In this document: positions 20,640 through 32,500 of the stretch, one piece after another
How positions within the stretch are numbered: the stretch's first letter is position 1
How the letters are laid out: every line of letters begins with the position of its first letter
NCBI RefSeq assembly: GCF_020382885.2
Contig: NC_058496.1
Span: forward strand, 3,278,501 to 3,342,500
DNA: 64,000 bases
Source of the DNA: Scatophagus argus
Lineage: Eukaryota; Chordata; Actinopteri; Scatophagidae
Direction of reading: 5' to 3'
Translations under genes and position numbers: made by a program
Notes under the pieces: model-generated
What the model was told of the DNA's origin: nothing
Databases searched by the model: none
The model's input: only the letters and a program-made list of their open reading frames with translations

Positions 20640-23600
20640 ATGCAGAGCAGATGCCTTCTCCGAGTTCTTTTCGCCTTATTGGCTCTCATTTTATCAAAAG
20701 GACAAGATGTGATGGGATCAGGTCTCTCCTGTCTCAGACTGAGTCCTGCCGGCGACGGACTGACGCGCGTCACGTTCCTGCGAGTGGACGCAGCCGGCGT
20801 GCGCTTCCTGTACCTCACCGTGTGGTCAGAGGATACCCGCCTGGTGACATGCGAAGTGCAGAGCAGTCCGCTGGTCACGGAAAGTTACCGCGCTCTCTGC
20901 GACAGCAGCGGCTGGCAGAGTCAGCAACCCACCAGGAGGTTTAACATCAGCGCGTTGTTGGCTCAGGACGCTCCCTGCGCGCTCGGCTCCTCCAGCGCGC
21001 CAAAATTGACCAGACTCACAAGAAGAGATGGGACGGTGGGGAAAACTCGGAGGAAACGCTCCTGGATATTTCCAGGGACGCTATGGTGCGGCACAGGAAG
21101 CACAGCGGTGCAATACGAACAGTTAGGTGAGGATGATTAACTCTTCGTCCATTAGTGCCTTATCACCCCTCATGTGTAGACCCGTTGCTTGTAAAGCAGG
21201 ACATCAGTAGTCAGAGAAGACAGAGGACCAACATTAGTGTCCATTTGACATGTTGGCTTATGCAGTAACACTCACTGGGAGGCTGGGACCTCTGCAGCCA
21301 TACGTCCCTAAAAATCCACCACAACTCCAGCAGCACTGCCTGCCACTGTAATTCATCAAACATTCATCTTACTCTTAGCATACAGTAACCATGAACTTCA
21401 CTGTGGTGAGGACAATGAAGTCCTCCTTAGCATTTCACATGAGATGAAGCGCCATTAACAGCAATCAGAGATGTTTCAGAGTGATATAGTGTAGATAAAC
21501 ATTTACATTTTTAACAAGTTGTGTTAAATTTATTTAAATATCAAGTTTTACATTTTGGGATATTAGAAACAGTCCAAGAGTAATGAGAATATAGTTCTTA
21601 ATTTAAGTCATAAGGAAAGTGATCAGAAGTCTGCTTGAAGTTTACATCACATGAAAAAGATGTGCCTCAGTGTAAGTTTTAGATTAAAAATCCTGGATTT
21701 TACATCCCAAACATATTTCATTTTCAAATGTCCACCTTTGGAGCTTTTTGATTTTAATCCTTTGATATGTGAACGAATTCAAATGCTGTCCTCCTGTTCA
21801 GGGATGTTTGAGAGCGCCGACCGATGCTGCCGTGAGCACGACCACTGCCTGCACACCATCCCAGCTTTCTCCATGAATTATGGCGTCTTCAACACCAAAT
21901 TCTACACCGTCTCACACTGTGACTGTGACCAGAGGTGAGGCCCAGAATGCTCACACTGTGAATCTAACACTGAGTCCGGATTCCAAGCATTCATTGCCTC
22001 GTTGCCTCCCGACACCCCCCCCAAACCCCCAAATCCCTCAACCTGTGCTCATAGAGTTCTGGACTCCATAGACTCCATGTCAAGTTAGGAAAGACCTGCT
22101 CAGAGGCTGATTTTATTAGTGCTGTGGTTGTTCACACCTCACACTTGATGTTAATGAACGCTCCTCTCTGTAATGCTGGTCGAATATCATTTTGTCTCTA
22201 TGCCAATAAATGTAAACTGATTTAAGCAGGAGAGCCTGGGGCTGGATGAGCTGACTGTTCATCTTGCTATTCATCTAAGAGCAATAAATACATCACTGCA
22301 ATCAGCTGGATGCACTTTTGATGTCAAGCGTGAACACGATGCTCGCCATTGCAAGGCGTTGCATTCCAACTAGTGGTGACAGGTGCATATGTTCGCCTTC
22401 TATGTCTTTGTGTTCACCTTGCACGTAACTTACACTCATTTTAAAAATTCACCTCCCAGCTGAAAGATTGTCATTATGAATTGTTTGAACTAAAGATCTG
22501 TAGAGATTCAGCGGGTCCTTCAAACGGTCTGTAACTTGTTGAAACTTGCAGAAACCCTGTTGTTAAATGTGTGTTGATTTGATTCCTCAACCTTGGCTCG
22601 TTCTCGTCCTGCCTCTCACCAGGTTTCGACAGTGCCTTCTTCATGTGAATGACACCATTTCCAGTATGGTGGGCTACAGCTTCTTCAGCGTCCTGCAGGT
22701 TCCCTGCTTTGTGCTCAAACAGCCGACGCAATGCACTGACACACACTGGTGGGGAATGTAAGAGAAACTCTCACCTTGTTGCTTGAACCCTTTTTTAAAA
22801 GATGTTTTTATTGAAGCAGAATACCCAGTTTTGAACTAATTAATTTGACCTGAGTTAAGTTAACTCAGATATTTCAATCAGCAGTTGCGTCGCCCCCAAT
22901 TTTTTACAGTGTAAAGACAAACAAGAAAATACAGTTCTGGTTTGGTAGCTCCCTGGTTCACTACTTAAAAGTAGAAGCTGTAACAGGAAATTGTGAGAAA
23001 TGCAGACTGTAAATTTATGTTTTGAGGAAAGTGCAGACGTGGTTATCAGGAAGCGGGAACAGCTGCTTGTAACAGCATGCCTACACTTTGCCAAACCTCA
23101 CAAAATCATGAGAGGCATCGTGCCACACCTCTGCACTGTTTCAACAACTTGACCCATCAGCTTAAAAAGAAACGCTGCTACAAAGAAGAAATGATTAATG
23201 ATTAACCCTTTCTAGCTTTGATAGTATTACGCTGACAAGCTCTTCAGTAATCATTATAGTTTAAGATGTGTGTGTAAGTGCGAGATGTCCACTGTGTTAC
23301 ACTGAGGTACCTACTACAAGTGTTTGAAATTACAGAAATTTTAACTTTCGTGTTTCCTCTCTGCAGGTGCAAAGGGGGCAAAGAGGCTCCGTATGCCGTC
23401 TTCAAAAGCCCTCTCCCTTACAACTCCTCAGATATTACGAGCAAATATGAACACAAAGCTGACAGTAACAAGCTATCAAACACTGAGGGGCAGCATGTGA
23501 CCGAAAGCCCTCCGATCAGCCCGCACACAAAGTCACCCACAAGCAAAAACAAGTGCCGCTCCGAAGACCCACTCAGGGGGGGCACTTTGCACCGCAGAAA

Positions 23601-26600
23601 GCAAAAAGGGGAAGGATGTAAAAAACACCGCAAACTGCACTCAGCAGAACCTTCTCAAATCCCCTCAACATCAAGAGCACGCAACAACACTCCTTCCGTG
23701 GTAACCAGTCTGTCACGTGCTTCCAAAAGTAGCACATTAATGTCAAATAAAAAGAGAGCTGGAAAAAAGAAGAGCAGAAAAGGCCTGTTGGCTCACCCCA
23801 CTCAGAGAAGTCAAGTTCCACCGCAGACGACTGCAAACTTTTATCCACAAACGACACCTCCAACACCTCCACACGTGCTGACCGCCATCACAGCCGTGAC
23901 CAGTACCACCCAAAGTTCCAAAAAAGTTCCCAAACACACTCGCTGTTGTGGATTCAGGACGCTTTTGAGAGGTGACACTTTTCTGCCTCACTGTAAAAAC
24001 TGTCCCGCACAAAACACGACTTCTCACGGGACAGATGTTACCCCCTCAACAGCTACGTATGGATCACCGAGCAAAGCGACGACACTCGAAACGCCGCGGC
24101 TCGATAAGACAAGAGCAACGCCCAGACAAGACACTCAGACTACAGCTGATTCTGCAGTGTCGGCCTCAACAAAACTTATGACGGAAGCCCCCATTCATGA
24201 AGGCCGCAGGCCACAAACGCAGATGGTTTCTCATCTGCCGTGGATTACCATGCAGCAGGAACCCGTGGGCCGAACCAAAGCCCCAGTCACACAGTCAGAG
24301 AGAGGCCTGAAACTGTTGCATAATTTGACAGGTGAGTGCATGCAGCTGCTGAGCCCATCACCTGTGCTGGGGCCTTTTGCAGTGTGAGAAGCCCCTCCTC
24401 AGTACGGCCTAAACTAAACTGAAGTGACGTTTGAAAATGAAATTTGTCATTTAAATTTCTTCTGTTAATGATTACAAAACATTTATAAGTGAATCAGCAA
24501 GTTTTAAGTCAATGACTAAAATGATAATGATCGTGATAAAGTGATATGTTAAATATTACGGCAGCTATAGTCTTCAATAGTATTATTAATAATAGCAAAG
24601 TGAGGTGACATTTAATTATCCCCCTACAAGTGAGACAGATGGCTTGGTGAAAGTCTTACAGTCTCAAACTTTTGTAGAGCATAACAACAGGTTTGCAGGT
24701 TGGCTCAGAAATGTGGATACACTGAGATCATCTGTGAGATAACCTGTGTTTACTGTGGCTCCCACAGATGTTCAGCCCCTGTGCAGAAGCCTCAAACATC
24801 TGGATGAGTGTAAATACAAAATCCCCCCTTTGGCGAAGAAGTACGGTCTGCACAACGTGGAGTCAAAGACGGCCTATCACTGTGACTGCACCAGCCGGTA
24901 ACCTGCCAGCATTTCTGTCACTTTATTCCTGCATATTTATATATTCACATGCAAATATGGAAGCATTGCAATTGAAAAATTTTTAATAATTTGAATATGC
25001 CAGGGGCTTGTTTCACAAGGGATGGTAGCTGCATAACTGTGACGAGAACAGTCTGGAACATACATTATATGAGCAAAAGTATTGGACCATTACACCGACA
25101 GGAACTTCAATGACATCTCATTCTAAACACACAGACAGCTTTGCAGCTCTAACAGCTTCCACTCTTCTGTGAAGGCTTTCCACAACATGTTGGAGTGTTT
25201 CTGTGGGAGTTTGTGCCCATTCATGCAGTAGAGCATTTGTGAGGTCACACACTGATGTTGGACCAAAAGGCCTGGCTCACAATCTCCGTTCCAGTTCATC
25301 CCAAAGGTGTTGGATGGGGTTGAGGTCAGGGCTCTGTGTGGGCCAGTCAAGTTCTTCCACACCAAACTCATCCAGCCATGTCTTTATGGAGCTTTGCTTT
25401 GTGCACTGGGGCACAGTCATGCTGGAATAGAAAAGGGCCTTCAACAAACTGTTGCCACAAAGTTGGAAGCATAGCATTGTCCAAAATGTCTTGGTGTGCT
25501 GAAGCATTAAGATTTCCCTTCACTGGAAGTCAGGGGCTGAGCCCAAACCCTGAGAAACACACCTGAATTTGATAGTGTCATGTCCCAATACTTTTGACTT
25601 TGACATGTCGCAGCAGGATTAGCTGCAGCTTGGTGACATGGCTGAAGGAAAGGTTCGTAATTTTTCAGGTCTGACTTGAAACAATAGTGTCCTGAATACG
25701 AATGTTGAAACTGGTTTTGCTTGCTGTGATTGTTCTTCCTGTTCAAACTAGCCACTGTGGGATCCCTTCCTGATGTGCTTTCAATTTAAGTGATGAAAGA
25801 CAAAAAAACGCAGTTACAGATTATATGAATCTGATGATGTTTGGCAGTTTGGCAGCCACATCAAATTTTAGTATTTTCCAAGTTTTCCAAGTCTTTTCAC
25901 AAAGTTCTGCCTTTGTGTTGAGCAATAGCAGAGCAATAACAGCAAAAAGGAATGAAAAAGGCTCGACCTGAAGATGATTTGATTTTCCTAACTCAAACAG
26001 CCTCAAAAGTTGAACGTTACTGTGGATTCTGTCCTCCCCATCACTTCCATTGAAAGCACACTGGAAAGGGGTCTGTTGGTGACTAAGATGAACAGGAGGC
26101 AACAGGTAAGAAGTGTTTTGTTGTTCATATGAGCACCTGAACTGCTGTGAAAACTGTGAACACGTCCTTTAAATGGAAGTCGTCATTCAATCAACCAGTT
26201 ACACCCGTGTTTGTCCCTCTGTAACTGGTCGTCATGTCGGCTGTGAAAAAGGTCATAATTTCTCCAATCCTGCGATTGATTGATTTTTAGTGATATTTAC
26301 ATTTGATGATGTATTGTGACTGCTATGCCTGCATGCAACACTTTGCCACAGCAGCTCATGTATGGTGAGATTAGTCATTTGAGTCGACTGCATGTTATAA
26401 ATAAGGAGAAAGGCCTCCCCCCACAGGCAGCTTCTTCTTCCTTTGTCTGAATGTCTCTGAGTCACTCACTATTGTGTCATTCCTGCCTTGTCTTCCACTT
26501 TATTTCTGTATGTGAGGTTGTAAATGGCCTCTGCTTGTCTTTCTCCAAATTTTACAGCTTGGCTGTTCACATTAAAAGCTTCAAGCAACGCAGTATTCTC

Positions 26601-26988
26601 CCCACGCTGATGGCGGATTTCGTCTCTCAGTACTGCTTTAACCTGCCGAAGGAGAAGGAATGCCGCAGCAGAAAAAGGTTTTAAACTCTGATACGATTAT
26701 TCATGTTAATCTCAGACAACTTTGGGTTACAGCAGTGCCAGCCCCCTTTCTAGTGAGTGAACTTGTATAACAGATTATTAGCTTGAGTTTCTGTTTCTTA
26801 TCAATTTTATATGTTTCTTTTCTAGCTGTTCTGGAGGCTTCATTAAAGCCTCTGACCTACTTCAAGCACTTAAGAAGATAGAGGAAAGAAACACTGCCGG
26901 GATGCGAAAGAGAGGGAATCCTGTTCGCCTTTATAAGCGATGCCTGAGGCTGGAGAGAGAAGCTGATATTATGGCACATCTCACATGA
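20640..26988 (+). CDS. pla2g3: Group III secretory phospholipase A2
   Basis: A secreted, Ca2+-dependent enzyme that hydrolyses the sn-2 ester of phospholipids, releasing fatty acid and lysophospholipid (bee-venom type fold). Seven exons join in frame to 710 residues: 20640-21126, 21802-21934, 22623-22757, 23367-24331, 24768-24897, 26558-26677, 26826-26988 (TGA). Signal peptide at 1-22 (hydrophobic VLFALLALIL core), N-terminal domain, then a basic cleavage motif RRKR at about 137-140. The catalytic domain follows (142-252): Ca2+-loop WCGTG, then CCREHDHC with the His/Asp pair at 175-176, then HCDCD. Next come a roughly 320-residue basic linker from exon 4 and a Cys-containing C-terminal domain with KIPPLAKKYGL and YHCDC. 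Human PLA2G3 is about 509 residues, so the linker accounts for the extra length. The catalytic residues are intact. Confidence 0.93.
23367..24331 (+). other. pla2g3: Long exon 4 of pla2g3: low-complexity basic linker
   Basis: A 965-bp exon that begins in the last Cys of the catalytic domain (MCKGGKEAPYAVFKS) and then encodes a Lys/Arg, Ser, Thr and Pro-rich stretch with clusters such as HRRKQKGEGCKKHRK and NKKRAGKKKSRK. A short Cys island (CCGFRTLLRGDTFLPHCKNC) lies inside. It is predicted to be disordered, with possible O-glycosylation and further proprotein cleavage at the basic clusters. It stays open across the whole exon, which argues for real coding. Confidence 0.85.
25063..25597 (-). 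mobile_element. Tc1/mariner-like non-autonomous element, copy 2
   Basis: Same family as the element at 15607, inserted in the opposite orientation in the intron between pla2g3 exons 5 and 6. The left end reads CATTATATGAGCAAAAGTATTGG after a TA. The right end keeps GTCCCAATACTTTTG, then diverges. The minus strand encodes the same transposase C-terminal fragment (DWPTQSPDLNPIQHLWDELE), followed by the same in-frame TGA. This copy has an interior segment of some tens of bases near 25430 that copy 1 lacks. It is non-autonomous. Confidence 0.85.
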
Positions 26989-27400
26989 TTATACACTGAG
27001 CTGCTGTGAGGAGCAACAATGAGTTTTATAGGCTTTACATTTCATACAGCATTTTCTGTTTCTCTCTGGTGGTGTAAAATAGCAGTTTGTTGAAAATATT
27101 CAAGAACTTGAATATCTTATGACCAAGGCCATGGATGTAAAGTTATATACATATATTTATTAAAAACTGTAATACAAAGCTATAGTCCTCCAGACTGTGT
27201 AATGAAAAGGTAATAAAAGAAATAATAGTAACTCCATGCTGCTTTCAGAAATAACCCACAGCCCGCCAGTAATCACAGTCTCAAATGATAAAAGTTCAGC
27301 AACAAATTCTTAGCTTAGAACACAACTATTAGCATTATTATTCATTACTGGAAACAAATGTGCTTTGAATTGCCAATAAATGTCTCAAAACTAACAGAAC
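26989..27400 (+). other. pla2g3: Probable 3' UTR of pla2g3
   Basis: Non-coding AT-rich sequence after the TGA. Canonical AATAAA hexamers occur at 27212-27217 and 27375-27380, either of which could end the transcript; more A-rich variants follow near 27420. Confidence 0.5.
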
Positions 27401-28980
27401 AATGTCTTCCTACTATGTAAAATAAAAATAAACCAAACTTACAGTTACATGTCAAACTTCCTCAATTAGACTTGGGTGTGTGTGCTAACAAACCTGATGG
27501 TGGTGCTACAGTTTAAACTGTTTTAAAGCTTTTAAATTTAAGGCTTGAAAATTCAGGAAAATCAGTCACATCTACTATGACGTCGTCAAAATGTCCATCT
27601 GTAAACAGATACTGCAGATTCATGCTAACTAATTCTCCAGTTCCCATGAGACAATTTCATGCGCTGTCTTGCATGTAGACGTTTCCTTTCTCAAGCAGAC
27701 ATGATTCAAACGATCAGCTCGTCATCAAGCTCTGCAGAAGCCTGATAACGAGCCATTAATTGAAATCAGGGTGTGCCAGAGCGGTGAAACTTCTGAAACA
27801 AGCAGAGCAGGGAGGGGCCGGGCCTGAGAAGCACTGGATTAGTGACACATGATTTTAGCCTAATTTCTAAGAAGTGTAAAATAATTATAGTCCAAGCTGT
27901 TCTGCCTCATGTATTTGTCATAAGCCCCCTCATATTCCCCACCAGCTCAAAGCGCTTCTCTGTGTAGCTCCACATCATCACTAAGTGCCGTTAGTGGCAA
28001 AGGTCATAAGTTTAAGACCCAAGAGATGCTGAATAGACCTAATTACTCAGGCAGTGTGCTGTGTGAAATAGAGACATGACTTCAAGGTTTAACGATAACT
28101 TAACTGGTCCAGACGTTTCTGCTGATGGACCCTCCTGTTTTTTCATCTTTCTCTTCTTCCTCCTCAAAATATCTGGTCTTGACTCACTGCTGTGCAAGAG
28201 TTACAATTACACTTTGTTTTTGGGTTATCTATACCTACCAACATATCAAGGAGAAGAACATATTTTGCTCCATTAATAGAACCATCCCTGATAAATCAGT
28301 GATTTGTGAGGACTGTGACAGGTTCAGTGTGCACACTGTCTGCTCTTTCATCTCATTAATGAAGTCCAGTCCAGTCAACAGTGTGTTGCATCAGTGTTTT
28401 TTTTAGACATGTTCACATTTACAAGGTATGAATGATGGAATTTCTATTTGTTTGAAACAAATTCAAATTCAGTTCCTGTTCAGCCCAAAAACAAAACCAG
28501 GGTCAGGTCTCAGGAAACAGGTATCAATCTTATGGATTTATTTTCATCAGTAATACTGTAACAATGTTAGAATCTGATGCTAAAGAATTTTTAAATGTCT
28601 TTCTTCTTTGTTTTGTTTCATCTAAACATACCTGCATGGTTATATGATTATAAAAGCCAATTAGGCTCGCACCTCTACATTTTCACTCTGCTTGTTGCAC
28701 TGTAAAAGTGCTAATGGTATTGATTGATAATAAATAAGGGGAACATTAAATCACACACCTTCGTCAGATATGTCATAAGACTTCTCCCCTTTGTGGTCTC
28801 ACGTACAGTAGATGCAGTTTAGTGGTGATTCTGACTCTTAATCCTAACCTGTTAATCACCTTGAAGTTTGTTATCAAATGGCACCACATGACTTCTAAAC
28901 GTGATCACTGGCCCTGGTCTTATTATTGCAGTAGTAGATTTGGTTGTTAGACACCAATATGAACTCATGAATTCTTGACA
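27401..28980. other. Intergenic spacer between pla2g3 and hectd4
   Basis: About 1.6 kb of AT-rich sequence. Short open frames near 28076-28406 are T-rich and have no recognisable domain. I see no gene or RNA here. Confidence 0.6.
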
Positions 28981-28995
28981 GTTTTTATTCTGGGC

Positions 28996-29012
28996 CGCGG
29001 TGCATGCTGGGA
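28996..29012 (-). promoter_or_regulatory. ZNF143/Staf (SBS2)-like binding site
   Basis: On the minus strand it reads TCCCAGCATGCACCGCG, matching the known core TCCCAGCATGC followed by a CGCG-type tail. Confidence 0.65.
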
Positions 29013-29031
29013 GCAGCTAGTTGGCCTTGGA

Positions 29032-29042
29032 AACATGGCGTC
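29032..29042 (+). promoter_or_regulatory. YY1-like site at the presumed transcription start
   Basis: AACATGGCGTC fits the extended YY1 consensus AANATGGCGNC. In many TATA-less promoters this motif lies just downstream of the start site. The ATG inside it is followed by a short frame and is not the hectd4 start. Confidence 0.6.
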
Positions 29043-29570
29043 GCACTGACAGCTGGGAGACTTGTTCTGTCTTCTCCAGCCACTGGCACACCGGCCGGGC
29101 CGTTAGCGGAGCTGTTTGGGGTCCCATTTTAACTGTGAAATGAGCTCATTTCAGATGCAGTCTTCGTCCTGAAAAGACTGTCGTTCCAACGGTGCGGTGC
29201 AATAACGGATTTAGTACGAGTGTCACGCCCACTCTGCTCGGTAACGTTATAACGACCCGTTGGGTAAGTTAGCTCTGCTTACAGCTAACCAAGCCAGACA
29301 GCTAGCAGCCACTGTTAGCACGACACGACCACCCATGTTATGTGAAGAGGACCTGCCACTACTGTCTGTTCACTGCCTGACCGTCTTCCGTTTGCTTGCA
29401 TCTTAGTGCTACAGTCAGCCCCGTCATACACCATCGTCAGATAAAACGGCGACAATAACGGCAGTTATGTTATCGTAGCTCGCTAGCCGGCTAGCTAGGG
29501 CGTTTCTGTTATTCTGTCACTAAATTTTTAATGTTCGACCCCTTTGGCAACACTGTCGGAGGAGCGAGCG

Positions 29571-32500
29571 ATGGGCTCCGGGGCCGTAGATTCGTCCCAA
29601 TGGCTTTCGGTGAAGGAGGAGACAATTTTCCTCCACGACGGACTCATTCGGGTCACAGATCTGGCCGAACTGCCCAGTGAAATTGGAGTGTCGGAGCAGG
29701 GGGATACCGAGCAAGAGGTGGGTGAAAGCCACATACACATCACACACATACACACACACACACACACGCGTTTGCGCACGTAAAGGTTTACATCGAGAAA
29801 CACACGCTCACATCTGTGATAAGTGGGTGTTTTTGTTTCTTTTATTGTCATATTGTGTTTTCACTGCAGGTCGCCACACCACCCTCACTGATAAGGGTAG
29901 CGCTAACGTTTGCAAGTTTCCTGCCCTGCATGTTATTTACCCATTGTCATGGAAGCGACCGTTGACAACTCACTTCCTGTCATCTCCCTCAAAATTTAAG
30001 TTATCTACAAACGGAATACTGTAATTTAATCACAACAGCAGCGGTGTGTTTCTGCTAAAATTTGGTTATATGGCCACATAATATTTCTTCCACTGGTTAC
30101 TCAGTAACTCAGAGAGCATATGGGGTGATGCTTATACTTTACTTCTGTGCCTTCAGGTGTCAAGTTGCACAGACTCAACTTTATGAGTATTGCCAATGCA
30201 GCAGCTTTTCTGTGCATCTCTCATTGCATCTAACAGTATATATTTCTGTGGATCTGCAAATGCCCGTGTGGAGACCAGTATAGAGACCAGTGTTTTCTGT
30301 GAAAACATGTAGCTTTTTGTTTGCTCAACATACAGAAGCAATGTAATGTCATGTTTTTAACTAGAGAGCAGGCTTTTATTTTGAATGTACAATGTCGAAA
30401 CCGGACGTGTCCACGTTTTTAGGTTGCAGAGACTTTACAGTGATGCAGATGGAAACTTCGACATTACAATATTACATCCTCGATAGTTCGGTACTCTCCC
30501 GTGTAATAAAGCTAGAGATAGTAGTATCCAACGGCAATACCTAATTAAATGCGATACCTAATTAGCCACATTATAGATAGTACTGTTATTTAATTGTTGC
30601 CGCTTCCTCTATAGGTTCACATTACATTTTAACAATTTTTTTTATGAAAAAGCATGTAGTTCTACACTATACAAGAATCTTATACAAGAATCCTGCAATC
30701 AGCCATTCAGGATTCAGGATCTCTGCTTGACAACAATATAGCGATACAGTTCCAATGTTTTGCATCGATTTTTAATGTAAAAGTTACGTTTAGTTGCAAA
30801 CATGTCTAATTGTTTTGAAAATATATATGTCTTTTTAATGTGGTCAACAACAACATATAACAAGCTAAAAACAAATAAACATCCATAATATATTTAATAT
30901 ATTCTGTTTAAAATTGAAGAAAATAATATTAATTTGTGCTTATCTCACCACATGGTTTTGTTTCAGAGCATGTTAAAACAGTAGCCACGCTCATAGCTGT
31001 GTGGTGGGACAAATGACATGTTGGAAAATGTTTTTGTACACAGTAAGTGTGCTCAGATTGATGTAAAGCTTTTGTGCTCACCAACAGACACTGGCTGCTT
31101 GATTTAACTTTTATAATGCACAGCAGGGGTTCATTCAGCTGGTTGTATTAGTACAGCATAACCTCCTTTGTCCTAAGCTACTGACCAAGTTCTTGACTGG
31201 TGCTATAAATGGCCTGTTTATTATTTGACTTTCTTCAATCCAATACCACATTATGTTCAGTAGTAGCAGCAGTACCATAATCAGCAATCTATTACGTTAC
31301 TAGCACTTGCAGTTCCAGTGTTAGAAACATATCAGCTGCAGATGGCTTCTTCACTGTTCAGCCATCAGCCTTGTGCATTTTATTTTAGCTGATGTAAGTG
31401 TGTGTAAGCATGTGTTCGATCAGCAGTTGTGTCAAACCGCTGGTTGATTAATGAATGAGAAGGGACAGGTTTGGTTTTGACCCCTCACCCTGTTTATTTC
31501 ACGTTTGTTAAGCACAGCAACAGACATGCAGTGACACAGCGTCTCACTACTTGCTGTAGCTGCTTCAGAACAAGCAGAAGCAATGTGGACATACCAGTGT
31601 AGGCACATTAACTGACAGCTGGACTGTGCACTTGAGGAAATGCACAAGATGTTGATGCAGTTTAGCTGCAGCATGCATTAATTGAGGACTGTTGCGTACT
31701 TTCACACTGGTGTTGTCTTTGCTGGCATTATTCCCTTGTAAATATCATAACAGTTCAGATTTTGGTAAGATTTGGTAACTAGCAAGGAACACAACATTAG
31801 ACATATTATTAGTCTTCTTAATCTTCCTAGTCTTTTTAGTCAGGAATTTGTGGCCTCCAATATTTAGTACTAAGCTTGGTTACATTATTTTCAGTATAAT
31901 TTAACATGACCAGAAATGGTAAATTGTATGTGTGTGAGACTCATTATGTTGACATGTTAATAAAAGCTTTTTGGAAATGGCGTGGTTACAAATATAGAAA
32001 GTCTTGTACAGCACACATAATGTCTCCACATAAGCAAAGCTGCAATAGCGATAGAATTGCCATGTTTATTGGTGTCAGCCCTCCTCTGTATGGTAGGTAG
32101 TCCCTCATCCCAAAACATTTGTCCGTCTTCATTCTCTACATTTCTGGTGTTCTCTGTGTCCAGCGCTGACACTGACTGGGTCATTCAGTGCTGTTTTCGT
32201 AGGTGTTGTGATGCTGACTATTTTTATCCACTTGCAGCAGAGTTTTTGCAGTGCCAGGTGGAGAAGGCTGAGCATCCAGTTAAGGAGTGTTACTGTAACA
32301 TTAGTAGCATTTCTGAAATTGAATCAATACAAATTGTGCCTGCTAAATGGCGTAATGGGTTTTTTTTTCTAGTCCATGATTCGGCAGCCACAGACTGTAA
32401 TCAATATCTGAAATGCTGCCTAAGTGCACATGAAGCACATTGTTTCACTTGTGATAGGCTATCCCAAATGTACCTTGCTATCTCTGACCATTATTCTATA

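Larger units (their letters stand above)
28990..29570 (+). promoter_or_regulatory. hectd4: TATA-less promoter and 5' UTR region of hectd4
   Basis: Base composition changes here to GC- and CpG-rich compared with the AT-rich spacer on its left, and it continues to the hectd4 start codon. It contains a ZNF143/Staf-like site and a YY1-like site 20 bp apart. No TATA box is seen. This is the architecture of broadly expressed vertebrate genes. The start of transcription is probably close to the YY1-like site, but that is inference. Confidence 0.65.

Noticed and set aside
29544..29570. Upstream TTG as the hectd4 start, adding nine residues
   Set aside because: Vertebrate translation starts at ATG; the ATG at 29571 has a good Kozak context and gives the expected MGSG N-terminus.
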